Shown piece by piece: positions 7,887 to 14,028 of a DNA stretch of 14,144 nucleotides (position 1 is the first letter of the stretch; each line of letters begins with the position of its first letter). The notes under the pieces were generated by a model. It searched no databases. It worked only from the letters and a program-made list of their open reading frames with translations, and was not told the origin of the DNA. The translations under genes were made by a program, and so were the position numbers. Source of the DNA: a bacterium (GTDB lineage Bacteria > Patescibacteriota > Minisyncoccia > JACQLN01); NCBI GenBank assembly GCA_030697855.1, contig JAUYOU010000060.1, positions 1 through 14,144 of the forward strand, written 5' to 3'.

Positions 7887-7905
7887 TTTCCACACGTTTT
7901 CCACA
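7887..7905 (+). repeat. Tandem TTTCCACA sites, 11-bp period
   Basis: TTTCCACA occurs at 7887-7894 and 7898-7905, one helical turn apart, and ends 5 bases before the -35 box of the next promoter. TTTTCCACA differs from the DnaA-box consensus TTATCCACA by one base. The position suggests an activator or DnaA-type regulatory site; the binding protein is unknown. Confidence 0.45.
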
Positions 7906-7910
7906 TAGGG

Positions 7911-7939
7911 TTGACATAATGCGTTTTAAGGATTAAAAT
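7911..7939 (+). promoter_or_regulatory. Consensus sigma70-type promoter for the ncRNA
   Basis: Perfect TTGACA (7911-7916), a 17-base spacer and TAAAAT (7934-7939). Predicted transcription start is near 7946. No protein gene follows on plus before the terminator at 8144-8180, so it serves a non-coding transcript. Confidence 0.82.
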
Positions 7940-7945
7940 AAGGGT

Positions 7946-8180
7946 ATTGTTGTTTCGTTTTAAAAGCCTGTAGGCAAAGGGAACTTGGCTTAGTTTAGGA
8001 CGGATTGGTTTTCTGGTCTTGTATCAGAAGGCTGAGCCTATCCTCAGCGAGATTCTCTCCCTGTGTTTCCCAAGATTCGGGGGTTACCCCGAAGGCGTTT
8101 ACGCCCAAGGGGTTTGCCTGCAGACTTTTTGAACAGAACCACAAAAAATATCCTCCGACGCAAGGTCGGAGGATATTTTT
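7946..8180 (+). ncRNA. Candidate structured non-coding RNA of unknown class (about 235 nt)
   Basis: A strong promoter leads in and an intrinsic terminator closes it. In between, the sequence folds on paper into a closed multi-helix RNA. A long closing stem pairs 7962-7978 with 8113-8129 (17 positions with one mismatch and one G-U). A second helix CTTGG (7984-7988)/CCAAG (8105-8109) lies inside it. Internal hairpins are TTCTGGT (8011-8017)/ATCAGAA (8023-8029), GCTGAG (8031-8036)/CTCAGC (8043-8048), TTCGGGG (8076-8082)/CCCCGAA (8087-8093) and GGCG/CGCC (8094-8105). No start codon with a credible reading frame explains the conserved pairing. Length, closing stem and 3'-side hairpins are loosely compatible with a 6S-like RNA that binds RNA polymerase, but I do not recognise the sequence and this is a guess. 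It lies outside the GIY-YIG inverted repeats. Confidence 0.72.
8144..8180. terminator. Bidirectional intrinsic terminator between ncRNA and pilB
   Basis: TATCCTCCGAC (8149-8159) pairs perfectly with GTCGGAGGATA (8165-8175) around GCAAG, with A-run 8144-8148 and T-run 8176-8180. It ends the ncRNA on plus and pilB on minus, whose stop codon (8179-8181) overlaps the U-tract. It shares the 8-bp core stem with the terminator at 71-105. Confidence 0.92.
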
Positions 8181-9825
8181 ATACGTTAGAAGACGTAACT
8201 CTAGATATTTCTTCTGGTGTTGTTTCTCCTTCAAGCACTCTAATTAACCCATCTTGGAACATTGTTATAAAACCATTTTTTTTGGCTTCGGCTAAAATAT
8301 CTTGGTGGGATGGGTTTGTTGCTACTAATTTTTCTAATGAATCACTAACAAAAACTATTTCATAAATACCAATTCTACCTTTGTATCCTGTGCCTCCACA
8401 TTTTTCGCAACCAACTGTTTTATAAACATTAATTTCTTTAGGAATTATATTTTCAGGAATACCTACTAAATTATTTTTAATTTTTTCTACATCATTTCCT
8501 TCGGCTAGGGCTTTGCAGTTAGAACATAATTTTCTAACCAATCTTTGCCCAATAACTGCATTTAATGCAGAAGCTAAAATTTGTGGTTTGGCATTCATAT
8601 CTAGAAAGCGGGGAATGGCGCCAATAGCGTCGTTAGTGTGAAGCGTAGAAAAAACTAAGTGTCCCGTTAAAGCGGCGTGAAGCGCAACATCGGCGGTTTC
8701 TTCGTCGCGAATTTCGCCAACTAATATAATATTTGGATCTTGGCGTAAAATGGAACGTAATCCTTGGGCAAAAGTGTAGCCTTTTTCTGGTTCAACTTGA
8801 GATTGATCTATACCTTGTAAGTGATATTCAATAGGATCTTCCAATGTAACAATCTTAATTCCGGGTTGGTTTAAATGTTTTAAAAAAGCATAAAGAGTTG
8901 TTGTTTTTCCGGATCCTGTTGGACCTGTTACTAAAATTATTCCACTAGGCTTTTTAATTTCTGGTTCTAGTTTTTGCCATAAGTAATCTCTAAATCCTAA
9001 ATCTTTAATATTTAATTTGATTGCGTTTGGATTTAAAATTCTCAAGACTATATATTCGCCGTAAGCGCCTGGGAGTATAGAAACTCTAACTTCAACTTCT
9101 GCGCCGCCTTCTTTAATGGTAAAACGACCATCTTGCGGAACATCTTTAACGTTTAACCTTAAGCCGGAAAGAAGTTTAATCCTGGAAAGAACCGATTCAT
9201 ATATTATTTTTGTGATTGTACCAGCGTCCTGTAATACGCCATCCAGTCTAAAACGTATTTGGGTTTGATTTTCTTGGGGTTCTACGTGAATATCGGAAAC
9301 TTCTAGTGTTAAGGCTGCACTTAAAAATATTTCTAAAAGCGTACTGGTGTCGGCTTGGTTTATTTGAGTTAGCTTAGTTTTAAGACTTTCAAAAGTTGTT
9401 AATTCTTTTTTTAAACCCTCTATTTTTTCTAAAGATATTTCGCCAGAAGTAGATGCGCCCTTAATTTGCGAGGGTATAAATTTAAATTCATCCAGAGCTT
9501 TTTTAAAAGAGGAGAGCGAAATCATAAAAACATCTACGTTAAAACCTTGGGACTTTAATCTTTCTGCTACCTGTTTAGTTTCTTCGTTGGCGGGTTCAAC
9601 TGCACCCAGTTTAATAATTTGGCCTTTTTTAAGAATAACAATCGCCCTTATTCTCTCGGCTTCTTCTTTAGGAATAAAATGTAAACTATCGCGCTCTACT
9701 GGAACATGAGCGAGGTTAATATAATTGAAACCAAGTTTTTGAGCTTTTAATTCGCAAGCGGATTCTTCTTGTTGGCGATGAATATCGCTAAGTTTGTCGT
9801 CGCGTTGTTGAGTTAATTCGTCCAT
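8179..9825 (-). CDS. pilB: Type IV pilus assembly ATPase (PilB/GspE family)
   Basis: Cytoplasmic hexameric ATPase that powers extension of type IV pili (or a related type II secretion pseudopilus). The 548 residues are typical. An N-terminal T2SSE_N-like domain covers about 28-110. The ATPase core has SDIHVEPQ at 177-184, RFRLDG at 191-196, Walker A GPTGSGKTT at 301-309, the Asp box VTLEDPIEY at 326-334, Walker B region IILVGEIRD with Glu371, and the His box VFSTLHTNDA at 391-400. Two CxxC pairs (Cys434/437 and Cys473/476) form the zinc site usual for PilB and GspE. PilB is preferred over PilT because of the long N-terminus and the CxxC pairs. No other pilus gene is in the window; PilT/PilC may lie elsewhere. 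The start is ATG at 9825 without SD. Confidence 0.94.
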   Translation of the reverse strand: MDELTQQRDDKLSDIHRQQEESACELKAQKLGFNYINLAHVPVERDSLHFIPKEEAERIRAIVILKKGQIIKLGAVEPANEETKQVAERLKSQGFNVDVFMISLSSFKKALDEFKFIPSQIKGASTSGEISLEKIEGLKKELTTFESLKTKLTQINQADTSTLLEIFLSAALTLEVSDIHVEPQENQTQIRFRLDGVLQDAGTITKIIYESVLSRIKLLSGLRLNVKDVPQDGRFTIKEGGAEVEVRVSILPGAYGEYIVLRILNPNAIKLNIKDLGFRDYLWQKLEPEIKKPSGIILVTGPTGSGKTTTLYAFLKHLNQPGIKIVTLEDPIEYHLQGIDQSQVEPEKGYTFAQGLRSILRQDPNIILVGEIRDEETADVALHAALTGHLVFSTLHTNDAIGAIPRFLDMNAKPQILASALNAVIGQRLVRKLCSNCKALAEGNDVEKIKNNLVGIPENIIPKEINVYKTVGCEKCGGTGYKGRIGIYEIVFVSDSLEKLVATNPSHQDILAEAKKNGFITMFQDGLIRVLEGETTPEEISRVTSSNV

Positions 9826-9856
9826 ATGTAATTAGTTTATCAAGTAAACTATCTAT

Positions 9857-9885
9857 TTGACAAAGATATTATAATTATGTAATAT
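9857..9885 (+). promoter_or_regulatory. Consensus promoter for the 211-residue gene
   Basis: Perfect TTGACA (9857-9862), 17-base spacer, TAATAT (9880-9885). Start predicted near 9892, giving a leader of about 38 bases. It lies in the gap that also carries the pilB upstream region on minus. Confidence 0.78.
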
Positions 9886-9917
9886 ATAAAAAGTTAAAAA
9901 ACGCAAAAACACACATA

Positions 9918-9925
9918 CGGAGGTG
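9918..9925 (+). promoter_or_regulatory. Strong Shine-Dalgarno site
   Basis: CGGAGGTG lies 4 bases before the ATG at 9930 and supports that start. Confidence 0.8.
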
Positions 9926-9929
9926 CGTT

Positions 9930-10565
9930 ATGTTCCTTAAAAGTTTGGGTTTTTTAGCAGTAATTTTTTTAAACTGTTGTGCGATCCATACGTATCAACT
10001 ACCTGTGGTGCAAAATCCGCAGATAGTACCAGTCAAAGATCGTGGTAGGGAGAGGTTACGTCAAGGGAATGTTCTTTTTGTGAACAGGTCGCCTGTGTGG
10101 CGAGAAAACTTGGTTTTTGCAGGGCATCATTATTTGGATGACCTTTTGGTTTACGACAATAATGGTTATCCTGCGCTAGCTGCTGCACCTATCGCTGTTT
10201 TTAAGATGGATCCGGCAGATAGATCGAGTGATCCTTATCCGCAATACACTACCAAGTTAATGGGTGGGTTTTACCCTGGCCAAGAGTATACGATTTTGGT
10301 GATTTCTAAGGATATGGTGGGTATGATGCTTGGTAAGCCGCAAGTCTGCACTGGGGAGGTGGCTACAGAGCCTGCGAGCGATTTCTACATCTATACACCG
10401 TTTCTTGGTACAAACGCCGGAAATCGTGTTCGAGAGGTGGTGAACGATGTTGTTTACCTGCCTGATAGAAATACACGCGAGTACCGCGGTACAAATACGT
10501 TGAATATGAGTATAGATGTTAATCTGTTGCTTCAGCGCGGCATTCACAAAGTTCGAAACCCATAG
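9930..10565 (+). CDS. Uncharacterised exported protein, probable lipoprotein
   Basis: I do not recognise this 211-residue protein. It begins with a Lys and a hydrophobic stretch (about 5-15) followed by Cys16-Cys17. The segment FLNCC is a non-standard lipobox, so lipid attachment is plausible, not certain. The mature part is soluble, mixed alpha/beta by eye, with several Tyr- and Pro-rich stretches (FAGHHYLDDLLVYDNNGYP, YPGQEYTILVISKDMVGMM) and one further Cys (about 140). There are no repeats and no catalytic signature I can name. One hand-counted line inside it (10321-10380) is 36/60 GC, far above tsaE and polA. It has its own consensus promoter and SD. It is the first gene of a two-gene unit with the 53-residue membrane peptide and a shared terminator, so it probably acts at the cell surface. 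Confidence 0.82.
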   Translation: MFLKSLGFLAVIFLNCCAIHTYQLPVVQNPQIVPVKDRGRERLRQGNVLFVNRSPVWRENLVFAGHHYLDDLLVYDNNGYPALAAAPIAVFKMDPADRSSDPYPQYTTKLMGGFYPGQEYTILVISKDMVGMMLGKPQVCTGEVATEPASDFYIYTPFLGTNAGNRVREVVNDVVYLPDRNTREYRGTNTLNMSIDVNLLLQRGIHKVRNP

Positions 10566-10589
10566 CCCAAGCCAAGTGCTTGGTTAAGA

Positions 10590-10597
10590 AAGGAGAG
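10590..10597 (+). promoter_or_regulatory. Shine-Dalgarno site deciding the start of the small membrane protein
   Basis: AAGGAGAG lies 6 bases before the ATG at 10604. A longer frame from a TTG at 10580 would put this site inside the coding region, so the ATG is the better start. Confidence 0.75.
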
Positions 10598-10603
10598 AAA
10601 CAT

Positions 10604-10765
10604 ATGTCCATTCAAACGCTTGTTGTCCTTTGCGCTGGTTTCATCGCTTTAGGTGTCGCATCAGTCACGGCTCCTGATAATTGGTCATGGGTGCCTATTG
10701 TAGGTATGGGGGTTCTTTCGGGGCTTTCGGGTGTGGCCAATGCCATAAGCGAAAAGAAGTCCTGA
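10604..10765 (+). CDS. Small two-helix membrane protein (53 residues)
   Basis: Not recognised. From the ATG at 10604 the product has two hydrophobic segments, about residues 5-23 (ending GVASVTA) and 29-48 (WVPIVGMGVLSGLSGVANAI), joined by the short polar turn PDNWS and ending in the charged tail SEKKS. It therefore looks like a hairpin in the membrane with both ends on one side. The many Gly and Ala residues suit tight helix packing or oligomers. It follows the 211-residue gene by 38 bases with a good SD and no promoter in between, so the two are probably co-transcribed up to the terminator at 10785. Possible roles include a small partner of the lipoprotein, or a holin- or toxin-like peptide; nothing in the sequence decides. 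Confidence 0.68.
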   Translation: MSIQTLVVLCAGFIALGVASVTAPDNWSWVPIVGMGVLSGLSGVANAISEKKS

Positions 10766-10784
10766 TCAAAGTTTGTGATTCGTA

Positions 10785-10813
10785 GGGAGCGTCTAAACGG
10801 CGCCCCTTTTTTT
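10785..10813 (+). terminator. Intrinsic terminator of the two-gene unit
   Basis: GGGAGCGTC (10785-10793) pairs with GGCGCCCC (10799-10806), eight pairs with one bulged A and one G-U, loop TAAAC, followed by seven T (10807-10813). It points forward only, 20 bases after the stop codon at 10765. Confidence 0.88.
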
Positions 10814-10827
10814 ATACTCGCGCGTTT

Positions 10828-10893
10828 CCCAGTAGTAGAATTTCCAAAAGGCAACCTTGTTGCCTAAAAAATAATTGGAAATTCACTACTGGG
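10828..10893. repeat. 66-bp palindromic element with nested hairpin, upstream of tsaE
   Basis: The arm at 10828-10847 (CCCAGTAGTAG...TTTCCAA) is inverted at 10875-10893 (TTGGAAATTC...ACTACTGGG), with only one base inserted. Inside is a perfect hairpin AGGCAAC (10849-10855)/GTTGCCT (10859-10865). The element is flanked by TTT on both sides. Its ends (CCCAGTA/TACTGGG-like) and the inner segment CAAAAGGCAA match the left end of the GIY-YIG element at 7506-7535, so it resembles a gene-less relative. It is not the terminator of the upstream unit, which has its own. Confidence 0.78.
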
Positions 10894-10904
10894 TTTGCTA
10901 ACAT
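10875..10904 (+). promoter_or_regulatory. Possible promoter for tsaE-polA inside the palindrome arm
   Basis: TTGGAA (10875-10880) and TAACAT (10899-10904) are 18 bases apart. Transcription would start at about the ATG (10912), giving a leaderless message. Both boxes are imperfect and the -35 lies in the palindrome arm, so this is tentative. Confidence 0.3.
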
Positions 10905-10911
10905 TGGGCTC

Positions 10912-11370
10912 ATGGAGATTATCTTAAAGAATATAAAGGACACAGAAAAACTGGCTAAAAAAATCGCTAAAGATTTACCGAAGGGCGGTCCTTCAGTTTT
11001 AGCGCTTTACGGAAATTTGGGTTCGGGTAAAACTACGTTTACCCAATTTTTGGCTAAGGCTTTAGGTATAAAAGAAAAAATCCTAAGCCCAACTTTTGTT
11101 ATTATGAAAACTTATAAATTAAGCGACGCCAATACGCGAATTCACGCGAATGACACTAATAAACTCAAACAAATGGTTCATATAGATACTTATCGTTTAA
11201 ATTCAGCCAAAGATTTAACAACATTAGGCTTAAAAGATTTATTAAAAGACAAAGAAAATATTTTGGTTATAGAATGGCCAGAAAAAATAGAAAAGCTTTT
11301 ACCTAAAAATACTGTTAGAATTTACTTTAGTGTTGTTTCCGAAAAAGAAAGAAAAATAGTTATTAAATGA
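10912..11370 (+). CDS. tsaE: tRNA threonylcarbamoyladenosine biosynthesis ATPase TsaE
   Basis: Small P-loop ATPase that works with TsaB and TsaD to make the t6A modification at position 37 of ANN-decoding tRNAs. The 152 residues match the family. Visible: Walker A GNLGSGKT at 34-41, SPTFVI at 59-64, HIDTYRL at 90-96, and EWPEK at 121-125 near the Walker B end. A polar insert of about 15 residues (72-88) between SPTFVIMKTYKL and HIDTYRL is longer than in most homologues I recall. tsaB and tsaD are not present here. The stop overlaps the polA start by four bases (ATGA at 11367-11370), so the genes are translationally linked. There is no SD; the AUG may be at or near the 5' end of the message. 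Confidence 0.93.
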   Translation: MEIILKNIKDTEKLAKKIAKDLPKGGPSVLALYGNLGSGKTTFTQFLAKALGIKEKILSPTFVIMKTYKLSDANTRIHANDTNKLKQMVHIDTYRLNSAKDLTTLGLKDLLKDKENILVIEWPEKIEKLLPKNTVRIYFSVVSEKERKIVIK

Positions 11371-13625
11371 AAAACGAAAAAGAAAAATTAGTTATTATCG
11401 ATAGTCACGCCTTAATTCATCGTGCTTACCACGCGTTGCCAATTTTAACTGCGCCCGATGGTAGGCAAGTGCAGGCGGTTTATGGTTTTGCTAGTGTGTT
11501 AATGCGTGTTATTAAAGAATTAAAACCACAATATATTGTGGCGGCCTTCGATATGGCTGGTCCAACTTTTCGCGAAAAAGAATATAAAGAATACAAAGCT
11601 CACAGGCCGGCTACCGACGACGCCCTAATAAATCAATTTTCTTTGGTTAAAGAATTGGTAGAGGCTTTTAAAATTCCTGTTTTACAACTTCAAAGTTACG
11701 AAGCCGACGATATTATTGGTACGGTTGTAGAAAAGTTAAAAAACAAAAAAGAACTTACAAAAATAATAGTTACCGGCGATCTCGACTGTTTACAATTAAT
11801 AGATGACGAAAATATTTTAGTTTATACGCTCAAAAAAGGTGTAAACGATACTGTAATTTATAACGAAGAATTGGTTCGCGAAAGATACGAAGGCTTGGGT
11901 CCAAACCAAATTACAGATCTTAAAGGTTTAAAGGGGGACGCCTCCGATAATATTCCTGGTGTTTTAGGTATTGGCGAAAAAACTGCCATAAATTTATTAA
12001 ATGAATATGGCAGTTTAGAGAATATATATAAAGCTGTAGAAAAAGAAGAAAACTTTAAATCAAAAACCCTAAGCCCTAAACTGATAGATAAGTTGGTTCA
12101 AGGTAAGGATAATGCTTTTTTAAGTAAGAGGCTCGCCACCATTAAAAGAGATGTTCCGGTAGAACTGGATTTTATAAAAACCACCTTTAATTTAGTAGAA
12201 AACGAAGAGATTAAAAAACTTTTTTTTAGGTTTGGGTTTAAAAGTTTAATTAAGCGATTAGACGATTTAATAGGGATAGAGGAGGTTGTGCAAACCACGA
12301 CTAGCGCGATTCAAGAAGAACAAGGTTTATTAATCGGAGACGAACTAGACGAATACTATAAAAAAGGAATTTTTTCGGAAAAAATTTATAAACTAGAAAA
12401 AGATGTGCGCCCCGTGCTTAGGAAAATGGAAAAAACAGGAATTCTTTTAGATGTTAAATTATTAAAAAACTTAAGCGAAAAATTTGAAACCGAACTTTTA
12501 GAAATAAAAAATAAAATAATAGAATTTGCAGGCGAAGAATTTAACATAAATTCCACACAAGAACTTGGACGCATACTTTTCGAAAAATTAGGTTTGGGCG
12601 GAGCTAAAATTAAAAAAACAAAAAAGAGTGGAGCTTATTCTACTGCTTTTGATCAGTTAGATAAATTAAAAAATTCTCACCCAATTTTTCCGTTAATTTT
12701 GCGTTGGCGAGAACTTTCTAAATTAAAATCTACATATGTAGATGCTTTGCCAAGGTTAGTTGGTGTAGATGGTAGGTTACATACCACGTTTAAACAATTG
12801 GGCGCAGTTACTGGCAGATTATCTTCGGAAAATCCTAATTTACAAAATATTCCAACCAAGGGTGAGTATGGTTTAGAAATTAGACGTGCTTTCGTTGCGC
12901 CCGAAGGATGGCTCATTTTAGCCGCTGATTATTCTCAAATAGAACTTCGCGTAGCGGCAGCAATGTCGGGCGACGAAAAAATGATAGATACTTTTAAAAA
13001 AGGCGAAGATATTCATACCAGAACCGCCGCCGAAGTTTTTAATGTTTCGCTAGATAAAGTTACAAAAGATATGCGCCGTGAAGCTAAAACTTTAAATTTT
13101 GGCGTGCTTTATGGTATGGGTCCTCGGGCATTTAGCCAATCAGCTGGAGTGACACTAAGCGAAGCCCAAGAGTTTATTCGTCAATATGAAGTTGGTTTTT
13201 CTGGTTTGGCTAAATTTATCCGTGATATGAAAAGTAAGGCACGCGCGCAAGGATACGTAGAAACTTTATGGGGAAGAAAACGTTTTATAGATTTAAATTC
13301 GCCTAACCCAATGATGCGTGCCGCCGCCGAAAGAGAAGCGGTTAATATGCCCATACAAGGAACAGCCACAGGGGACATTGTAAAAGCAGCTATGGTAGAG
13401 ATAGGAAAAGAATTAGGATCTAAGAAAGATATTAAAATGATTTTACAGGTTCACGACGAATTAGTTTTTGAGGTTAAGGAAGATATGGCTGAAAGATATT
13501 CTAAAATAGTTAAAGATATTATGGAAAATGTGGCCGATATAGGCGTGCCACTGGTTGCTGAAGTGGAAGTCGGTAAAAATTGGGGAGATTTATTACCTGT
13601 CGCTAAAATAGCTAATAAACGCTAA
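11367..13625 (+). CDS. polA: DNA polymerase I lacking the 3'-5' exonuclease domain
   Basis: Repair and Okazaki-fragment polymerase with a flap (5') nuclease. The 752 residues compare with about 830-930 in most PolA proteins. The 5' nuclease covers about 1-295 with metal-ligand acids Asp12, Asp62, YEADD (111-115), GDLD (137-140) and GDASDN (190-195), and a helix-hairpin-helix around GVLGIGEKTA (198-207). The polymerase domain covers about 342-752: motif A DYSQIELR (521-528), motif B from Arg570 through Lys574, Phe578 and Tyr582 to Gly583, and motif C QVHDE (694-698). Only about 45 charged residues (300-344) join them, so the 130-190-residue exonuclease fold is missing, not merely inactivated. 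Phe578 matches the position that favours deoxy over dideoxy nucleotides in E. coli (Phe762). The start overlaps the tsaE stop. Confidence 0.95.
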   Translation: MKNEKEKLVIIDSHALIHRAYHALPILTAPDGRQVQAVYGFASVLMRVIKELKPQYIVAAFDMAGPTFREKEYKEYKAHRPATDDALINQFSLVKELVEAFKIPVLQLQSYEADDIIGTVVEKLKNKKELTKIIVTGDLDCLQLIDDENILVYTLKKGVNDTVIYNEELVRERYEGLGPNQITDLKGLKGDASDNIPGVLGIGEKTAINLLNEYGSLENIYKAVEKEENFKSKTLSPKLIDKLVQGKDNAFLSKRLATIKRDVPVELDFIKTTFNLVENEEIKKLFFRFGFKSLIKRLDDLIGIEEVVQTTTSAIQEEQGLLIGDELDEYYKKGIFSEKIYKLEKDVRPVLRKMEKTGILLDVKLLKNLSEKFETELLEIKNKIIEFAGEEFNINSTQELGRILFEKLGLGGAKIKKTKKSGAYSTAFDQLDKLKNSHPIFPLILRWRELSKLKSTYVDALPRLVGVDGRLHTTFKQLGAVTGRLSSENPNLQNIPTKGEYGLEIRRAFVAPEGWLILAADYSQIELRVAAAMSGDEKMIDTFKKGEDIHTRTAAEVFNVSLDKVTKDMRREAKTLNFGVLYGMGPRAFSQSAGVTLSEAQEFIRQYEVGFSGLAKFIRDMKSKARAQGYVETLWGRKRFIDLNSPNPMMRAAAEREAVNMPIQGTATGDIVKAAMVEIGKELGSKKDIKMILQVHDELVFEVKEDMAERYSKIVKDIMENVADIGVPLVAEVEVGKNWGDLLPVAKIANKR

Positions 13626-13692
13626 TATGGCGAATGTTTTTTAAATAAAATTTAATTATTAGCTATATTCGCATAGATTGGTTATATTAGCG
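13620..13692. repeat. Inverted repeat across the polA-mazG junction
   Basis: CGCTAATAT (13620-13628) recurs inverted as ATATTAGCG (13684-13692), from the last sense codon of polA to just before the MazG-like start. The arms are 55 bases apart. It could be an operator pair or chance in AT-rich DNA. Confidence 0.35.
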
Positions 13693-13698
13693 AAAACT

Positions 13699-14028
13699 AT
13701 GGATTTTAAAGAATATCAAAATAAAGCTAAAAAAACTGCAGCTTATTCTAATATTGGTAAAAATATTATTTACCCAACATTGGGTTTGGTAGGCGAAGCG
13801 GGGGAAGTTGCTAATAAGGTAAAAAAAATCTTAAGAGACGATAACGGTGTTATTACTAAAGAAAAAAGGGAAGATATTAAAAAGGAATTAGGCGATGTTT
13901 TGTGGTATGTATCGCAAATGGCAACAGAATTAAAGTTTTCTTTAGATGATGTGGCTAAGGAAAATATAGAAAAATTATTGTCTAGGTTTAAGAAAGATAA
14001 AATCCACGGCAACGGAGACAATAGATAA
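13699..14028 (+). CDS. MazG-like nucleoside triphosphate pyrophosphohydrolase
   Basis: All-alpha NTP pyrophosphatase of the MazG/dUTPase-like superfamily. Such enzymes hydrolyse (d)NTPs to the monophosphate and pyrophosphate, cleaning the pool of abnormal nucleotides or lowering (p)ppGpp. From the ATG at 13699 it has 109 residues, one MazG domain. The metal-binding acids are seen as ExxE at Glu33-Glu36 (LVGEAGEVANKVKK) and ExxD at Glu63-Asp66 (KKELGDVLWYV). The frame extends upstream to a TTG at 13678, but the family opens with a pattern like MDFKEYQNKA, so the ATG is chosen. There is no SD; TATATT (13683-13688) ends 10 bases before the ATG and may be its -10 box. It follows polA by 73 bases. 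Substrate choice cannot be read from the sequence. Confidence 0.9.
   Translation: MDFKEYQNKAKKTAAYSNIGKNIIYPTLGLVGEAGEVANKVKKILRDDNGVITKEKREDIKKELGDVLWYVSQMATELKFSLDDVAKENIEKLLSRFKKDKIHGNGDNR

Noticed and set aside
7887..7905. TTTCCACA pair as a replication origin
   Set aside because: Only two DnaA-like sites, no AT-rich unwinding cluster and no dnaA or dnaN nearby; kept only as a possible regulatory site.
7946..8143. Assignment of the ncRNA to tmRNA, SRP RNA or RNase P RNA
   Set aside because: No tRNA-like ends or T-arm, no SRP tetraloop core (GGAAG/AGCAGCC), and no GAGGAAAGTCC segment; only a chance-level ACAGAACC is present near 8133-8140.
8005..8365. Two overlapping plus-strand frames of 80 and 100 codons over the ncRNA and the pilB end
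   Set aside because: They run through the terminator and antisense to pilB, have no SD, and the base pairing of the region explains the sequence better.
10580..10603. TTG start at 10580 for the small membrane protein
   Set aside because: It would place the SD site inside the coding region; the ATG at 10604 has correct SD spacing.
13678..13698. TTG start at 13678 for the MazG-like gene
   Set aside because: It adds a 7-residue prefix not typical of the family and overlaps the likely -10 element; the ATG at 13699 fits the family start.
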